Source of the DNA: GWF2-43-63 sp035390965
Lineage (GTDB): Bacteria > Bacteroidota > Bacteroidia > Bacteroidales > DTU049
Assembly: GCA_035390965.1 (NCBI GenBank)
Contig: DAOPKE010000069.1
Span: forward strand, 1 to 14,300
Direction of reading: 5' to 3'
DNA length: 14,300 nucleotides
Below are positions 1 through 7,173 of the stretch, piece after piece. A program made the position numbers and the translations under genes. The notes beneath the pieces were generated by a model, which was given only the letters and a program-made list of their open reading frames with translations, ran no database searches and had not been told where the DNA came from. Positions within the stretch are counted from its first letter, which is position 1, and each line of letters starts with the position of its first letter.

Positions 1-1433
1 TCCGCTTCTTCTTTTATGAACTGATAGAAAAGCCGCACTCCGACGCCGGTTCCACCCTGTGGCCAGTAGTTCCAGGCAGTTTCCATAAAGGCAGGGCCTG
101 CGATGTCGAGATGGATATAAGGATAATCGGTAAACTTTTCAAGAAATTTTCCAGCCGTAATTGCCCCTGCATATTTGCCACCGATATTGGCCATGTCGGC
201 CACACTTGATTTGAGCAATTCGGCATATTCATCCCAGAAAGGAAACTCAACAATGCGTTCAAAAACCTCTTCGGCAGCGCCATGCAAACGTTCGAAATAT
301 CCCGAAGCATCGGCTTCCATTCCAACGATGGCATAATGTCCAATGGCTGCATGAGCGGCTCCGGTGAGTGTTGCAATATCAACAACCAGAGCAGGATCAT
401 ATTTTTGTGCATAGGCCAGTGCGTCAGCGAGAATGAGGCGGCCTTCGGCATCGGTATTCTGTACTTCGACTGTTTTTCCATTCATCATGGTCAATACATC
501 GCCGGGCGCATAGGCATTGCCTCCCGGGCGGTTATCAGTAGCAGGGACAAGTCCAATTACATGCACCGGGAGCTGCATAGAAGCAATCAGATACAAGGCA
601 CCTGCAACAGCAGCGCCGCCAGACATGTCGCATTTCATATCGGCCATGGAAGCACCCGGTTTCAGATTCAACCCACCTGTATCGTACATTACGCCTTTAC
701 CAACAAAAACATATGGCTTTTTGTTTACATGTATTTTTGGCTTATATTCCATGACAGTAAAAGTCGGCTCATCGCTGCTGCCGCGATTCACACCCAGCAA
801 ACCACCCATTTTAAGGGCAATGATTTTTTGTTTGGAAAGAACTTCAACCTTGACAGGAACTTCTTTCAGAAAATCTGAAACCCGTTTTGGAAAAGTAACA
901 GAAGTAAGTTCAGAGGGAATTTCATTGACAAGATCGCGCGCAAACGAAACAGCTTTCTGCATGCGCATCAGTTCGAAAATATGAACATGTTCCACCAACG
1001 CCTGACGTATTAAAACAGACTTAAGAATTTTCTTTGGTTCTTTTTCTGTTTTATATTTCACAAACTCATAATTTCCAAGCAGCATCCCTTCGAGGAAATA
1101 CTGAGCCAAGGCGGGTTCATTAAGATAAACATCGAGTGAAATTTCTTCAATTTTTTCCTTATTGGACAATTTCAGCACATCATTTCCGAGCCGGCGCAAT
1201 TTCTCAACATCTGATTCCTGTCTTATTTTCTCGGGAAGAAATGCAATAATGTCGAGATTCGGCAAACGGTTAAAATAAACAAACTTCGCTTTATCCTTGC
1301 GGATGCGTGATTTCATAAATGTTTTTTCTTCTTTCGAAAAAAGTCCTGCAGGCAAACTGTCAGGAGAATCGACAAGATAAACATTTGTTCCAACAACTGT
1401 ACGGCGACGATAAAGACCGAGTTTAATTTCCAT
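1..1433 (-). CDS. pepA: Leucyl aminopeptidase, peptidase family M17 (C-terminus cut by window edge)
   Basis: A cytosolic two-metal aminopeptidase that removes N-terminal residues from peptides. The frame is open from the ATG at 1433-1431 to base 1, giving 477 codons. All family metal and catalytic residues are present at a constant offset of 24 from E. coli PepA as I recall its numbering: metal ligands K246, D251, D269, D328 and E330, and catalytic K258 and R332. The family signature NTDAEGRL is at residues 326-333 (bases 435-458). The N-terminal half is more divergent, as is normal for the family. The constant offset predicts a total of about 480 residues, so only a few C-terminal residues and the stop lie outside the window. 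It is divergent from the small membrane protein at 1611. A TATTTTTG promoter core lies 15 bases before the ATG. The family call is very safe; peptide preference cannot be told. Confidence 0.96.
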   Translation of the reverse strand, partial: MEIKLGLYRRRTVVGTNVYLVDSPDSLPAGLFSKEEKTFMKSRIRKDKAKFVYFNRLPNLDIIAFLPEKIRQESDVEKLRRLGNDVLKLSNKEKIEEISLDVYLNEPALAQYFLEGMLLGNYEFVKYKTEKEPKKILKSVLIRQALVEHVHIFELMRMQKAVSFARDLVNEIPSELTSVTFPKRVSDFLKEVPVKVEVLSKQKIIALKMGGLLGVNRGSSDEPTFTVMEYKPKIHVNKKPYVFVGKGVMYDTGGLNLKPGASMADMKCDMSGGAAVAGALYLIASMQLPVHVIGLVPATDNRPGGNAYAPGDVLTMMNGKTVEVQNTDAEGRLILADALAYAQKYDPALVVDIATLTGAAHAAIGHYAIVGMEADASGYFERLHGAAEEVFERIVEFPFWDEYAELLKSSVADMANIGGKYAGAITAGKFLEKFTDYPYIHLDIAGPAFMETAWNYWPQGGTGVGVRLFYQFIKEEA

Positions 1434-1448
1434 AATCAGTATTTTACA

Positions 1449-1456
1449 CAAAAATA
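1449..1456 (-). promoter_or_regulatory. Bacteroidota -7 promoter core (TATTTTTG) for the M17 aminopeptidase
   Basis: On the minus strand this octamer fits the Bacteroidota -7 consensus TAnnTTTG. It lies 15 bases before the ATG at 1433, a spacing shared with other boxes in this window. No clear -33 TTG element is visible at the expected distance. Confidence 0.5.
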
Positions 1457-1610
1457 CTAAATAATAATGTTCATCAGAAACCACAATCTTATCTTTTGCC
1501 AATATCCTGTTCTTGTCGATTATAACAATATGAATATCAGTACAAAAGTAATTATTAGCGACCTTTGCAACCTTAAACACATACTGATTGTCAAAGAAAG
1601 AGAGAAGGCG

Positions 1611-2087
1611 ATGAGAGATTACAGAAATCAACAGAATTCAAGAACACCGGTTTTGATGCAAAGAGCATTCAGGATTGCATTTCCTGTTTTTGCAGGCCTG
1701 TTTGTCAATGTACTGATGTTACTTGTCCTGTTTCTGATTGCCGGCACAAAAATCACCATGTCGCAGGAATTCAAACATTTCATGCTTTATTATTCACACC
1801 TTTGTGTAGTAATAGCTTTTTTGTTTCAGGCATTTATTGTTTTTCCGGTTTTCTGCAAATATCATTTCAAATCAATGACAGAAAAAACCATCGGCAGCAT
1901 TGCAGTTTTTCTTGTTGCTGCATCAGGGTCGTTTCTTTTTGCATTTATTGTTTCAACGCCATCCGACAAAGCTCCGGATTTTGTTATCAATGCTGTTTTC
2001 GGATTCATCTTTACCTTGGTTTATCTTCTCACCAACATTCTGGTTGTAGAAAAATTCTGCATCAACGAAAATCGCGAAGAAGAATAA
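1611..2087 (+). CDS. Small four-helix integral membrane protein, unknown function
   Basis: I do not recognise the family. The protein has 158 residues with a hydrophilic N-terminus (about 1-17) and four hydrophobic segments near residues 22-44, 60-82, 93-116 and 123-146, then an acidic tail ending EEE. This suggests an inner-membrane protein with both ends in the cytoplasm. The frame is open further upstream to an ATG at 1467. I prefer the ATG at 1611 because it follows a purine-rich stretch (about 1593-1608), and the extra 48 residues contain no sensible domain. Possible promoter cores upstream are TATCTTTT at 1490-1497 and a weaker GACCTTTG at 1560-1567. It stands alone between the divergent aminopeptidase and the T9SS operon, which has its own promoter. 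No catalytic motif is visible. Confidence 0.75.
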   Translation: MRDYRNQQNSRTPVLMQRAFRIAFPVFAGLFVNVLMLLVLFLIAGTKITMSQEFKHFMLYYSHLCVVIAFLFQAFIVFPVFCKYHFKSMTEKTIGSIAVFLVAASGSFLFAFIVSTPSDKAPDFVINAVFGFIFTLVYLLTNILVVEKFCINENREEE

Positions 2088-2142
2088 ACAGCTGAATTTC
2101 AAAGAAAACCAACACCATTTATCTGTTTTTATAAATGTTATT

Positions 2143-2150
2143 TATCTTTG
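2143..2150 (+). promoter_or_regulatory. Bacteroidota -7 promoter core (TATCTTTG) for the PCMD/barrel/mqnC operon
   Basis: A perfect TAnnTTTG octamer ends 12 bases before the ATG at 2163. Transcription would start only a few bases before that ATG, implying a very short 5' leader. The T-rich stretch at 2124-2130 could act as a weak -33 element. It also argues that the in-frame TTG at 2148, inside the box, is not the translation start. Confidence 0.65.
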
Positions 2151-2162
2151 CGAAAAAAATTC

Positions 2163-3101
2163 ATGAAGAAAACCGTTCTGTTATTTGCATTTCTTTGCTT
2201 CTCGCTGATGCAAATAAATACTTCAACAGCACAAAGCGCACAGATCAGCGGACTGGATTTTGAAAACTGGAATCAGAATTATTACAACATTATGTTCCCA
2301 AATAATTATTATTGGGAAAATCTGCCCACCAATGTATGGGCCAGTTCAAATGCTGCAACAACCATTGTAAACGATTTTTGCTGTGAGCGTACGACCGACT
2401 GTCATGGCGGTAGTTTCGCAGCACATCTTGAAACAAAAAGTATTTTTGGCGTACCCGCTGCAGGAAATCTCTTTACTGGGGAATTTATTCCGGATGGATT
2501 CAGCTCGCAGGCACTACGCGGAGTTCCTTTTACAGACAAGCCAGAGTCCATCAAAGGATATTACAAATATACTCCCGCCAACTACAACAATGGAAGCGCT
2601 ACTGTTCCGGACACATGCGCCATTTACGCCATCCTGTCTTATTGGGACGGCGCACAAAGAGTAGAAATTGCAAGAGCTGAATTGTACACATCCAATGTCG
2701 TAATTTCTTACACAGTATTTAATCTCGATTTCAATTATATTTCGACAGAAACACCCGATACCATTGCTGTTGTTTTTGCATCGAGCAAATATGGCGATCT
2801 GTTTGAAGGCGGTATTGGAAGCACGCTTCTGATTGATGATGTAGAGCTGGTTTATCCGGTTGGCTATGCCGAAAAAAATTCGTTTGACCGCGCCTGGTCA
2901 GATGGCGATTTCTGGAATTTCAGCTTCCGCACCAATGCAAACAGAACGATTCAGCTGTTTGATGCCACAGGTCGTCTGATTGTTTCCGCTTCATCTTCTG
3001 AAAAATTATTTTCCACTTCAGCTCAGGAATTTCCTCATGGAGTGTATCTCTATCAAATAAGCGAAGGCCATAACATGTATAGTGGAAAACTTATAAAATG
3101 A
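2163..3101 (+). CDS. Secreted PCMD-domain-like protein with T9SS type A sorting tail
   Basis: A surface or secreted protein of 312 residues. It has an N-terminal signal peptide with likely cleavage after about residue 24. Residues about 30-232 read like the PCMD family (putative carbohydrate metabolism domain, common in Bacteroidota): FENW at 33-36, a NVW..SN segment at 57-63, AGNLFTGEF at 100-108, GYYKY at 132-136, and GDLFEGGIGSTLLIDDVEL at 211-229. Residues about 238-312 form a T9SS C-terminal domain, with FDATGR at 266-271 and a final GKLIK, so export across the outer membrane by the Por machinery is expected. I chose the ATG at 2163 over an in-frame TTG at 2148 because the latter lies inside the promoter box. 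The stop overlaps the next gene by ATGA. A carbohydrate-related role is inferred from the family name only, and the ligand is unknown. Confidence 0.85.
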   Translation: MKKTVLLFAFLCFSLMQINTSTAQSAQISGLDFENWNQNYYNIMFPNNYYWENLPTNVWASSNAATTIVNDFCCERTTDCHGGSFAAHLETKSIFGVPAAGNLFTGEFIPDGFSSQALRGVPFTDKPESIKGYYKYTPANYNNGSATVPDTCAIYAILSYWDGAQRVEIARAELYTSNVVISYTVFNLDFNYISTETPDTIAVVFASSKYGDLFEGGIGSTLLIDDVELVYPVGYAEKNSFDRAWSDGDFWNFSFRTNANRTIQLFDATGRLIVSASSSEKLFSTSAQEFPHGVYLYQISEGHNMYSGKLIK

Positions 3102-3844
3102 TGCGTGAATTTCTGACCATATTTTTCATTCTACTGCTGATGAATTATTCATATTCACAGAATCTCACCATTGGTCCAAAACTGGGATTCAACGTTGGAG
3201 CACCACTTCCTTTGGGCAACATTCCTGACGGCGCCAAAGGTACACCACTGGCCTGTCATAACCTCGGTGTGTTTTTCAATTATAAAATCTCTGAAAAATT
3301 CAGTATTCAGGCAGAATTATTATACAACAGAAAAGGTGCACAGTTCACTACTCCACTTGACAGCATGCCATATACCGATCGGATGCAACATCCCTTATAT
3401 CCAGACATCTGGCTCGATGTTGAGACATTCTTCAATGGTACAGCAGAAGGCGCTTTCGATAATTACTATTTTGAGATTCCATTGTTGTTGTCTTACAAAA
3501 TCGGACCTTCGAAATGGTCGCTGATGACCGGCGGATATTATGGTTGGCTTGCTCAAACCGAAACACATGCAACTGCTGTCGGCTATGTCGGATACGATCC
3601 GGCACAAAGAGAAGAAGTCCTTGATTTTGCAGAAAACACACGCAAGTACGATTATGGAGCACTGATTGGAACAACCTTTAAAGCAAGTGACCGAATCAAC
3701 ATCGACATTCGTATTTCATTTGGAATGAAATCTGTTTTTATTGACGAATATAAAAAAATAGACTATTCGCTCAATAATATGTTTGCTCAGTTTACCGCCA
3801 GTTATTCATTTATACCTGCCAACTGGTTTGGCAAAAAACAATGA
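3098..3844 (+). CDS. Outer-membrane beta-barrel protein (PorT/OMP_b-brl_2-like)
   Basis: A protein of 248 residues with a signal peptide (about 1-20, cleavage near SYS-Q) and a mature part of alternating hydrophobic and polar strands. Its opening, GPKLGFNVG, is typical of the small Bacteroidota barrel families that include PorT. Further strands such as FSIQAELLYNRKGAQF and YFEIPLLLSYK follow, and it ends in amphipathic strands. The ATG at 3098 overlaps the upstream stop by ATGA, and a second ATG at 3101 is also possible. The 3' end overlaps mqnC by ATGA, so the trio is probably translationally coupled. Pairing a T9SS cargo with a barrel suggests the two act together at the outer membrane, but this is inference. 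No TonB plug or enzymatic motif is visible, and pore or anchoring function cannot be assigned. Confidence 0.83.
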   Translation: MMREFLTIFFILLLMNYSYSQNLTIGPKLGFNVGAPLPLGNIPDGAKGTPLACHNLGVFFNYKISEKFSIQAELLYNRKGAQFTTPLDSMPYTDRMQHPLYPDIWLDVETFFNGTAEGAFDNYYFEIPLLLSYKIGPSKWSLMTGGYYGWLAQTETHATAVGYVGYDPAQREEVLDFAENTRKYDYGALIGTTFKASDRINIDIRISFGMKSVFIDEYKKIDYSLNNMFAQFTASYSFIPANWFGKKQ

Positions 3845-4932
3845 TCAAAGACCTCTCTACCCTTCTCTCCAAACCAATTTCGGACGAAACACTTTCTTCC
3901 GAAGAAGCAATGTCTGTGTATAAAAATACTCCATTACCTCAACTAATTTCGGCTGCGTATAATCTACGCATGAAGCTGCATCCCGAGAATGAAGTGAGCT
4001 GGATTATCGACCGCAACGTAAATATATCAAATGTATGCATTACCGGATGTCGCTTTTGCAACTTCAGTTGTTCGAAAAACAGTCCATCAGCATATGTTAC
4101 CTCACGCGATGAATACAGAAAAAAAATAAATGAATTGTATGCGCTTGGAGGAAATCAATTGTTATTGCAGGGTGGGCTGAATCCAGCGCTGGATCTGCAG
4201 TTTCATTGCGACCTTTTTCGCTGGATGAAATCTGAATTTCCAAAATTAAAACTACATGCTTTGAGTCCTGCAGAAGTGGATTTTATGGCACGCACAGAAA
4301 AGTTATCGCATGAAGAAACACTGGAAATGCTCATAAATGCAGGCCTTGACAGTCTTCCGGGTGCAGGTGCGGAAATACTATCCGATCGCGTACGTAAAAT
4401 AGTTTCACCGTCCAAAATCAGTGCTGATGGTTGGATTGAAGTAATGCGTGTAGCACACAAACTTGGATTGGTAACCTCAGCCACCATGATGTTTGGTCAT
4501 GTTGAAACATTGGAAGAACGAATTGAGCATATGATTCGTATTCGTGAACTGCAAAAGGAAAAACCGGAAAATGCACCTGGTTTTTTATCATTCATTCCAT
4601 GGCCGTTTTACGGAAAAGATACAGCATTGGAAAAAGCTGGGCTAGTGGATAAAAGTGTCACTCCGGTTGAATACATCCGTCTGATTGCCACAGCCAGACT
4701 GGTTTTGAACAATATTCCAAACATACAGGCCTCGTGGTTGACGGTTGGAAAAACAACGGCCTCCGTATGTCTTTATGCGGGAGCCAATGATCTCGGCAGT
4801 ATCATGATTGAAGAGAATGTCGTTTCATCGGCTGGTGCTTCGTACCGCATGAATGCTGATGAAATGTTGCAGCTCATCAGCGATTCGGGATTTGAGCCGC
4901 GCCGAAGGAATCAGGATTTTACGGATGTGTGA
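3841..4932 (+). CDS. mqnC: Cyclic dehypoxanthinyl futalosine synthase (MqnC), radical SAM enzyme
   Basis: MqnC cyclises dehypoxanthine futalosine in the futalosine route to menaquinone, using a 4Fe-4S cluster and S-adenosylmethionine in the cytosol. The protein has 363 residues. The cluster motif CX3CX2C is C66, C70 and C73, within CITGCRFCNF. Other landmarks match MqnC rather than the related MqnE or CofH: GGLNP at 111-115, LHALSPAE at 138-145, LPGAGAEIL at 172-180, ATMMFGHVET at 214-223, FIPWPF at 251-256, and GANDLGSIMIEENVV at 314-328. The ATG overlaps the stop of the barrel gene by ATGA, so it appears to be expressed from the promoter of the surface-protein genes, an odd setting for a quinone enzyme. 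No other mqn gene is in the window. Menaquinone would be the respiratory quinone. Confidence 0.92.
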   Translation: MIKDLSTLLSKPISDETLSSEEAMSVYKNTPLPQLISAAYNLRMKLHPENEVSWIIDRNVNISNVCITGCRFCNFSCSKNSPSAYVTSRDEYRKKINELYALGGNQLLLQGGLNPALDLQFHCDLFRWMKSEFPKLKLHALSPAEVDFMARTEKLSHEETLEMLINAGLDSLPGAGAEILSDRVRKIVSPSKISADGWIEVMRVAHKLGLVTSATMMFGHVETLEERIEHMIRIRELQKEKPENAPGFLSFIPWPFYGKDTALEKAGLVDKSVTPVEYIRLIATARLVLNNIPNIQASWLTVGKTTASVCLYAGANDLGSIMIEENVVSSAGASYRMNADEMLQLISDSGFEPRRRNQDFTDV

Positions 4933-4959
4933 GGCACAAAGCACAACTATTCACAAGTA

Positions 4960-5105
4960 AAAAGTTGAAAGTTTATAAAGTTTATAAAGGTGCCGTTGGA
5001 GCTTACGGCACAACACTTCCCGAGCCATCAGGTTATCAAGTTTAAAGTTTGTAAAGTTTATCACAGCATCTTTCTACTTTAAAACTTTATGAACTTTATG
5101 AACTC
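4960..5105 (+). repeat. Intergenic 9-mer repeat cluster, direct and inverted copies
   Basis: The spacer between mqnC and xseA carries AAAGTTTAT twice in tandem (4968-4985), then AAAGTTTGT-AAAGTTTAT (5044-5061), and inverted relatives based on ACTTTATGA at about 5076-5105. The copies are arranged so that left and right arms can pair. Coding potential is absent. It resembles a short dispersed intergenic repeat or MITE-like remnant; mobility is not shown. Confidence 0.65.
4990..5011 (+). other. Stem-loop within the mqnC-xseA spacer
   Basis: GTGCCGT (4990-4996) and ACGGCAC (5005-5011) form a perfect 7-bp stem with an 8-base loop. There is no T-run after it, so it is a poor intrinsic terminator. 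It may still end mqnC transcription weakly or be the tip of the surrounding repeat element. Confidence 0.5.
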
Positions 5106-5114
5106 CGAATTTCC

Positions 5115-5122
5115 TATCTTTA
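5115..5122 (+). promoter_or_regulatory. Bacteroidota -7 promoter core (TATCTTTA) for xseAB
   Basis: One mismatch from TAnnTTTG (final A for G), 16 bases before the xseA ATG at 5139. The spacing matches the other boxes here. Confidence 0.45.
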
Positions 5123-5138
5123 CAACAAAAATCAATTC

Positions 5139-6539
5139 ATGCCTGCACCCAATAACACCAATCCTTTTCTCACGCTGAGCGAAGTTCTATCGCAGGTGCG
5201 GGTGGTGGTTGCCCGCGAGTTTGCGCTACCGTTGTGGATTAAAGCCGATATGCTGAAGCTCAATCATTATTCAGCATCGGGCCACGCGTTTCCGGAATTG
5301 GTTGAAAAAGTGAATGGCAAAATTACGGCAAAATGCCAATCCATGATCTGGGCCGATGATCTGCAGCGGATTGCAACCAATTTTCGACAAATAACCGGAA
5401 AACAACTAACTGATGGGATTGAAATTCTTTTCCGTGCAGAAATCCGTTTTCACGAGCAATACGGCATGCGCCTCCGCATCATCGATATCGATGCACAATA
5501 TACATTAGGGCAAATGGCGATGGAACGCAAAAACACCATCGAGAAGCTCAAAAAAGAAGGATTGTATTTTCTGAACAAACAAGTTGTTTTATCCGAAGTT
5601 CCGGAACGGTTGGCTATTATCAGTGCGGCTACCAGCAGGGGATTGCACGATTTGAAAAACATTGTTTTTTCGGCCGGAGCTCCATTTAAAATCAAAATGA
5701 CTTTATTCACTGCAGTGCTGCAAGGCGCTCGAGGTGCAGAAACCATTGGTCTCCGGATACAACAACTCTCCAAACGCAGCAACGAATTCGATGCTGTTCT
5801 GATTATCCGCGGCGGCGGCGATGACACAGGAATGGATTGCTACGATAATTATGCATTAGCCCGAGCAGTATGCGAATGTCCTCTGCCGGTCATTACCGGA
5901 ATCGGCCATTCAACCAACGAAACGGTTACTGAAATGGTTGCGCATACCAATAAAATAACCCCAACCGATGTAGCGTATTTTATTATCGGAAAATTCTCGG
6001 AGCAACTGTCGAAACTGCAGGACCTTACTTCGCAACTCAGCGCTCAAACACTGATGTCCATAGCAACAGAAGAACAAATTCTGCAGGATATGGCACAATC
6101 TGTTTCTGATATAGCACGAAGCGAATTTCAGCAACAGAAAGATTTTTTACTGCAGGCCGGCAACATTATTCAACAAAAATCATTTCAGAGAATGGCATCG
6201 GCCAAAACCATACTTGAAGCAAACGGAGCTGATTTAAAAACCTTATCTCAAAAAATACTTCTCAACCAGCAACACGGAATCGAGATGCTAAAATCCGCAC
6301 TGAATCAGCATTTTCAAAATATTGTGCGCAAAGAGACATCAACACTTGACATCCTTGAAAGCAAAATAAAAATGCTGGATCCGCAAAACATTCTACGTCG
6401 CGGTTATTCCATCACGTTGCATCAGGGAAAAATTGTAAAAAGCACCAAAGCTTTGAAAGAAGGAAATGAAATTGAAACAATTCTTTCCAACGGACGCGTG
6501 AAATCCATTGTTCAAAAAAATAAAAAAGATACAATATGA
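5139..6539 (+). CDS. xseA: Exodeoxyribonuclease VII large subunit
   Basis: The catalytic subunit of exonuclease VII, which degrades single-stranded DNA to oligonucleotides and acts in repair. The protein has 466 residues. An N-terminal OB-fold covers about 10-120, with LPLWIKADMLKLNHYSASGHAF-like strands. The catalytic domain is about 125-285, followed by a long helical coiled-coil region (about 285-410) and a C-terminal segment ending near RRGYSIT. Expected landmarks are D171, R224 in RGGG (224-227), and H257 in GIGHSTNET. The position that is Asp in the common GHETD motif is Asn here (N260); by spacing this matches E. coli D241. This may be normal in part of the phylum, but it should be checked before assuming standard activity. 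The gene overlaps xseB by ATGA, giving coupled synthesis of the two subunits. Confidence 0.95.
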   Translation: MPAPNNTNPFLTLSEVLSQVRVVVAREFALPLWIKADMLKLNHYSASGHAFPELVEKVNGKITAKCQSMIWADDLQRIATNFRQITGKQLTDGIEILFRAEIRFHEQYGMRLRIIDIDAQYTLGQMAMERKNTIEKLKKEGLYFLNKQVVLSEVPERLAIISAATSRGLHDLKNIVFSAGAPFKIKMTLFTAVLQGARGAETIGLRIQQLSKRSNEFDAVLIIRGGGDDTGMDCYDNYALARAVCECPLPVITGIGHSTNETVTEMVAHTNKITPTDVAYFIIGKFSEQLSKLQDLTSQLSAQTLMSIATEEQILQDMAQSVSDIARSEFQQQKDFLLQAGNIIQQKSFQRMASAKTILEANGADLKTLSQKILLNQQHGIEMLKSALNQHFQNIVRKETSTLDILESKIKMLDPQNILRRGYSITLHQGKIVKSTKALKEGNEIETILSNGRVKSIVQKNKKDTI

Positions 6540-6754
6540 GTGAACCGAAGTATTCCGAAGCCATGGCGGAACTCGAAGAAATTGTAAATGCCATTGAAAA
6601 CGACACACCGGATCCGGATGAATTGATTGTAAAAGTGAAGCGGGCTGCCGAACTGATTCAATTCTGCCGCAAACGTTTGCTGAACACCGAAACGGAGATC
6701 AACACCGTTTTGGCCAAGCTGAAAGAAATGTCCGATGGTGGCGAAAGCCAGTAA
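6536..6754 (+). CDS. xseB: Exodeoxyribonuclease VII small subunit
   Basis: A 72-residue helical protein that binds the coiled-coil part of XseA in exonuclease VII. The family pattern is clear: YSEAMAELEEIVNAIEN at 6-22, an acidic turn DPDEL (26-30), then a second helix AAELIQFCRKRL with the conserved cysteine (C45 by count), and a final E.EINTVLAKL. Length is normal for the family. The ATG overlaps the xseA stop (ATGA), the usual arrangement. No terminator is obvious directly after the stop; a repeat-rich spacer follows. Confidence 0.95.
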   Translation: MSEPKYSEAMAELEEIVNAIENDTPDPDELIVKVKRAAELIQFCRKRLLNTETEINTVLAKLKEMSDGGESQ

Positions 6755-6786
6755 AAATTATAAGCATCATTTTCGGGCAACCACCG

Positions 6787-6980
6787 CTGTAATGTTGAGC
6801 AACGCCACTGTCATCCTGAGCCCCCCCAACTGTCAAATTGAGCCCTGCCTGCTGTCACACTGAGCCCTGCGTTCCGCAGGATAAACTTCGTCGAAGTGTC
6901 AAAAGCAGGATAAACTCCATCGAAATGTCGATAGCGGGGTGAAACTCCGTCGAAGGATGGATAGCAGAATAGTGTTGACA
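6787..6980 (+). repeat. Mirror-ordered array: four left half-repeats then three or four right half-repeats
   Basis: Four units of 21-22 bases based on CTGTCAnnnTGAGC start at 6787, 6808, 6830 and 6852. They are followed by units of 29-30 bases based on GCnGGrTrAAACTnCrTCGAA starting at 6876, 6905 and 6934, with a degenerate fourth from 6964. The variable cores partly match in mirror order: CATCCT (second left unit) with AGGATG (third right unit), and CACACT (fourth left unit) with AGTGTC (first right unit). The join is a perfect hairpin, CCTGCG-TTC-CGCAGG (6866-6880). The whole block looks like palindromic repeats nested inside one another. No coding frame here has support. Confidence 0.7.
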
Positions 6981-6985
6981 GCGAA

Positions 6986-7088
6986 AATCAACAGAAGCAG
7001 TGTCTAACGTATAATAGGAGATCCCGGTTGTTTCCGAAAAGCTGTATCGCAGTAGCGACCGGGAACTAAGAAGGATCTTCTGTTGATT
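6986..7088 (+). repeat. Nested inverted repeat (12-bp outer arms, 7-bp inner arms) upstream of the M23 gene
   Basis: AATCAACAGAAG (6986-6997) is the exact reverse complement of CTTCTGTTGATT (7077-7088). Inside, TCCCGGT (7022-7028) pairs exactly with ACCGGGA (7058-7064). The result is a 103-base, two-tier stem ending 60 bases before the promoter box of the next gene. It could be a structured RNA, a transcription boundary or a small mobile-element remnant; the sequence alone does not decide. The rest of this 419-base spacer shows nothing else. Confidence 0.6.
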
Positions 7089-7148
7089 AAAGATAAAGCA
7101 GTTTTGCAATAATGTTTCGGGAGTACCCCATAACCGGAAATTTTTAAC

Positions 7149-7156
7149 GATATTTG
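7149..7156 (+). promoter_or_regulatory. Probable -7 promoter core (GATATTTG) for the M23-dxr-rseP operon
   Basis: One mismatch from TAnnTTTG (G for the first T), 17 bases before the ATG at 7174. The position matches the other boxes in the window. Confidence 0.4.
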
Positions 7157-7173
7157 CACCTCTTATTAAGCGG

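Noticed and set aside
282..984. Two overlapping plus-strand frames opposite the aminopeptidase gene
   Set aside because: They are antisense shadows of a gene with every active-site residue conserved.
6787..6980. Possible CRISPR array
   Set aside because: Units are adjacent with no unique spacers, units of two types occur in mirror order, and there are no cas genes.
6975..7015. TTGACA (6975-6980) and TATAAT (7010-7015), sigma-70 look-alikes
   Set aside because: The spacer is 29 bases, far from 17, and Bacteroidota promoters use a different core.
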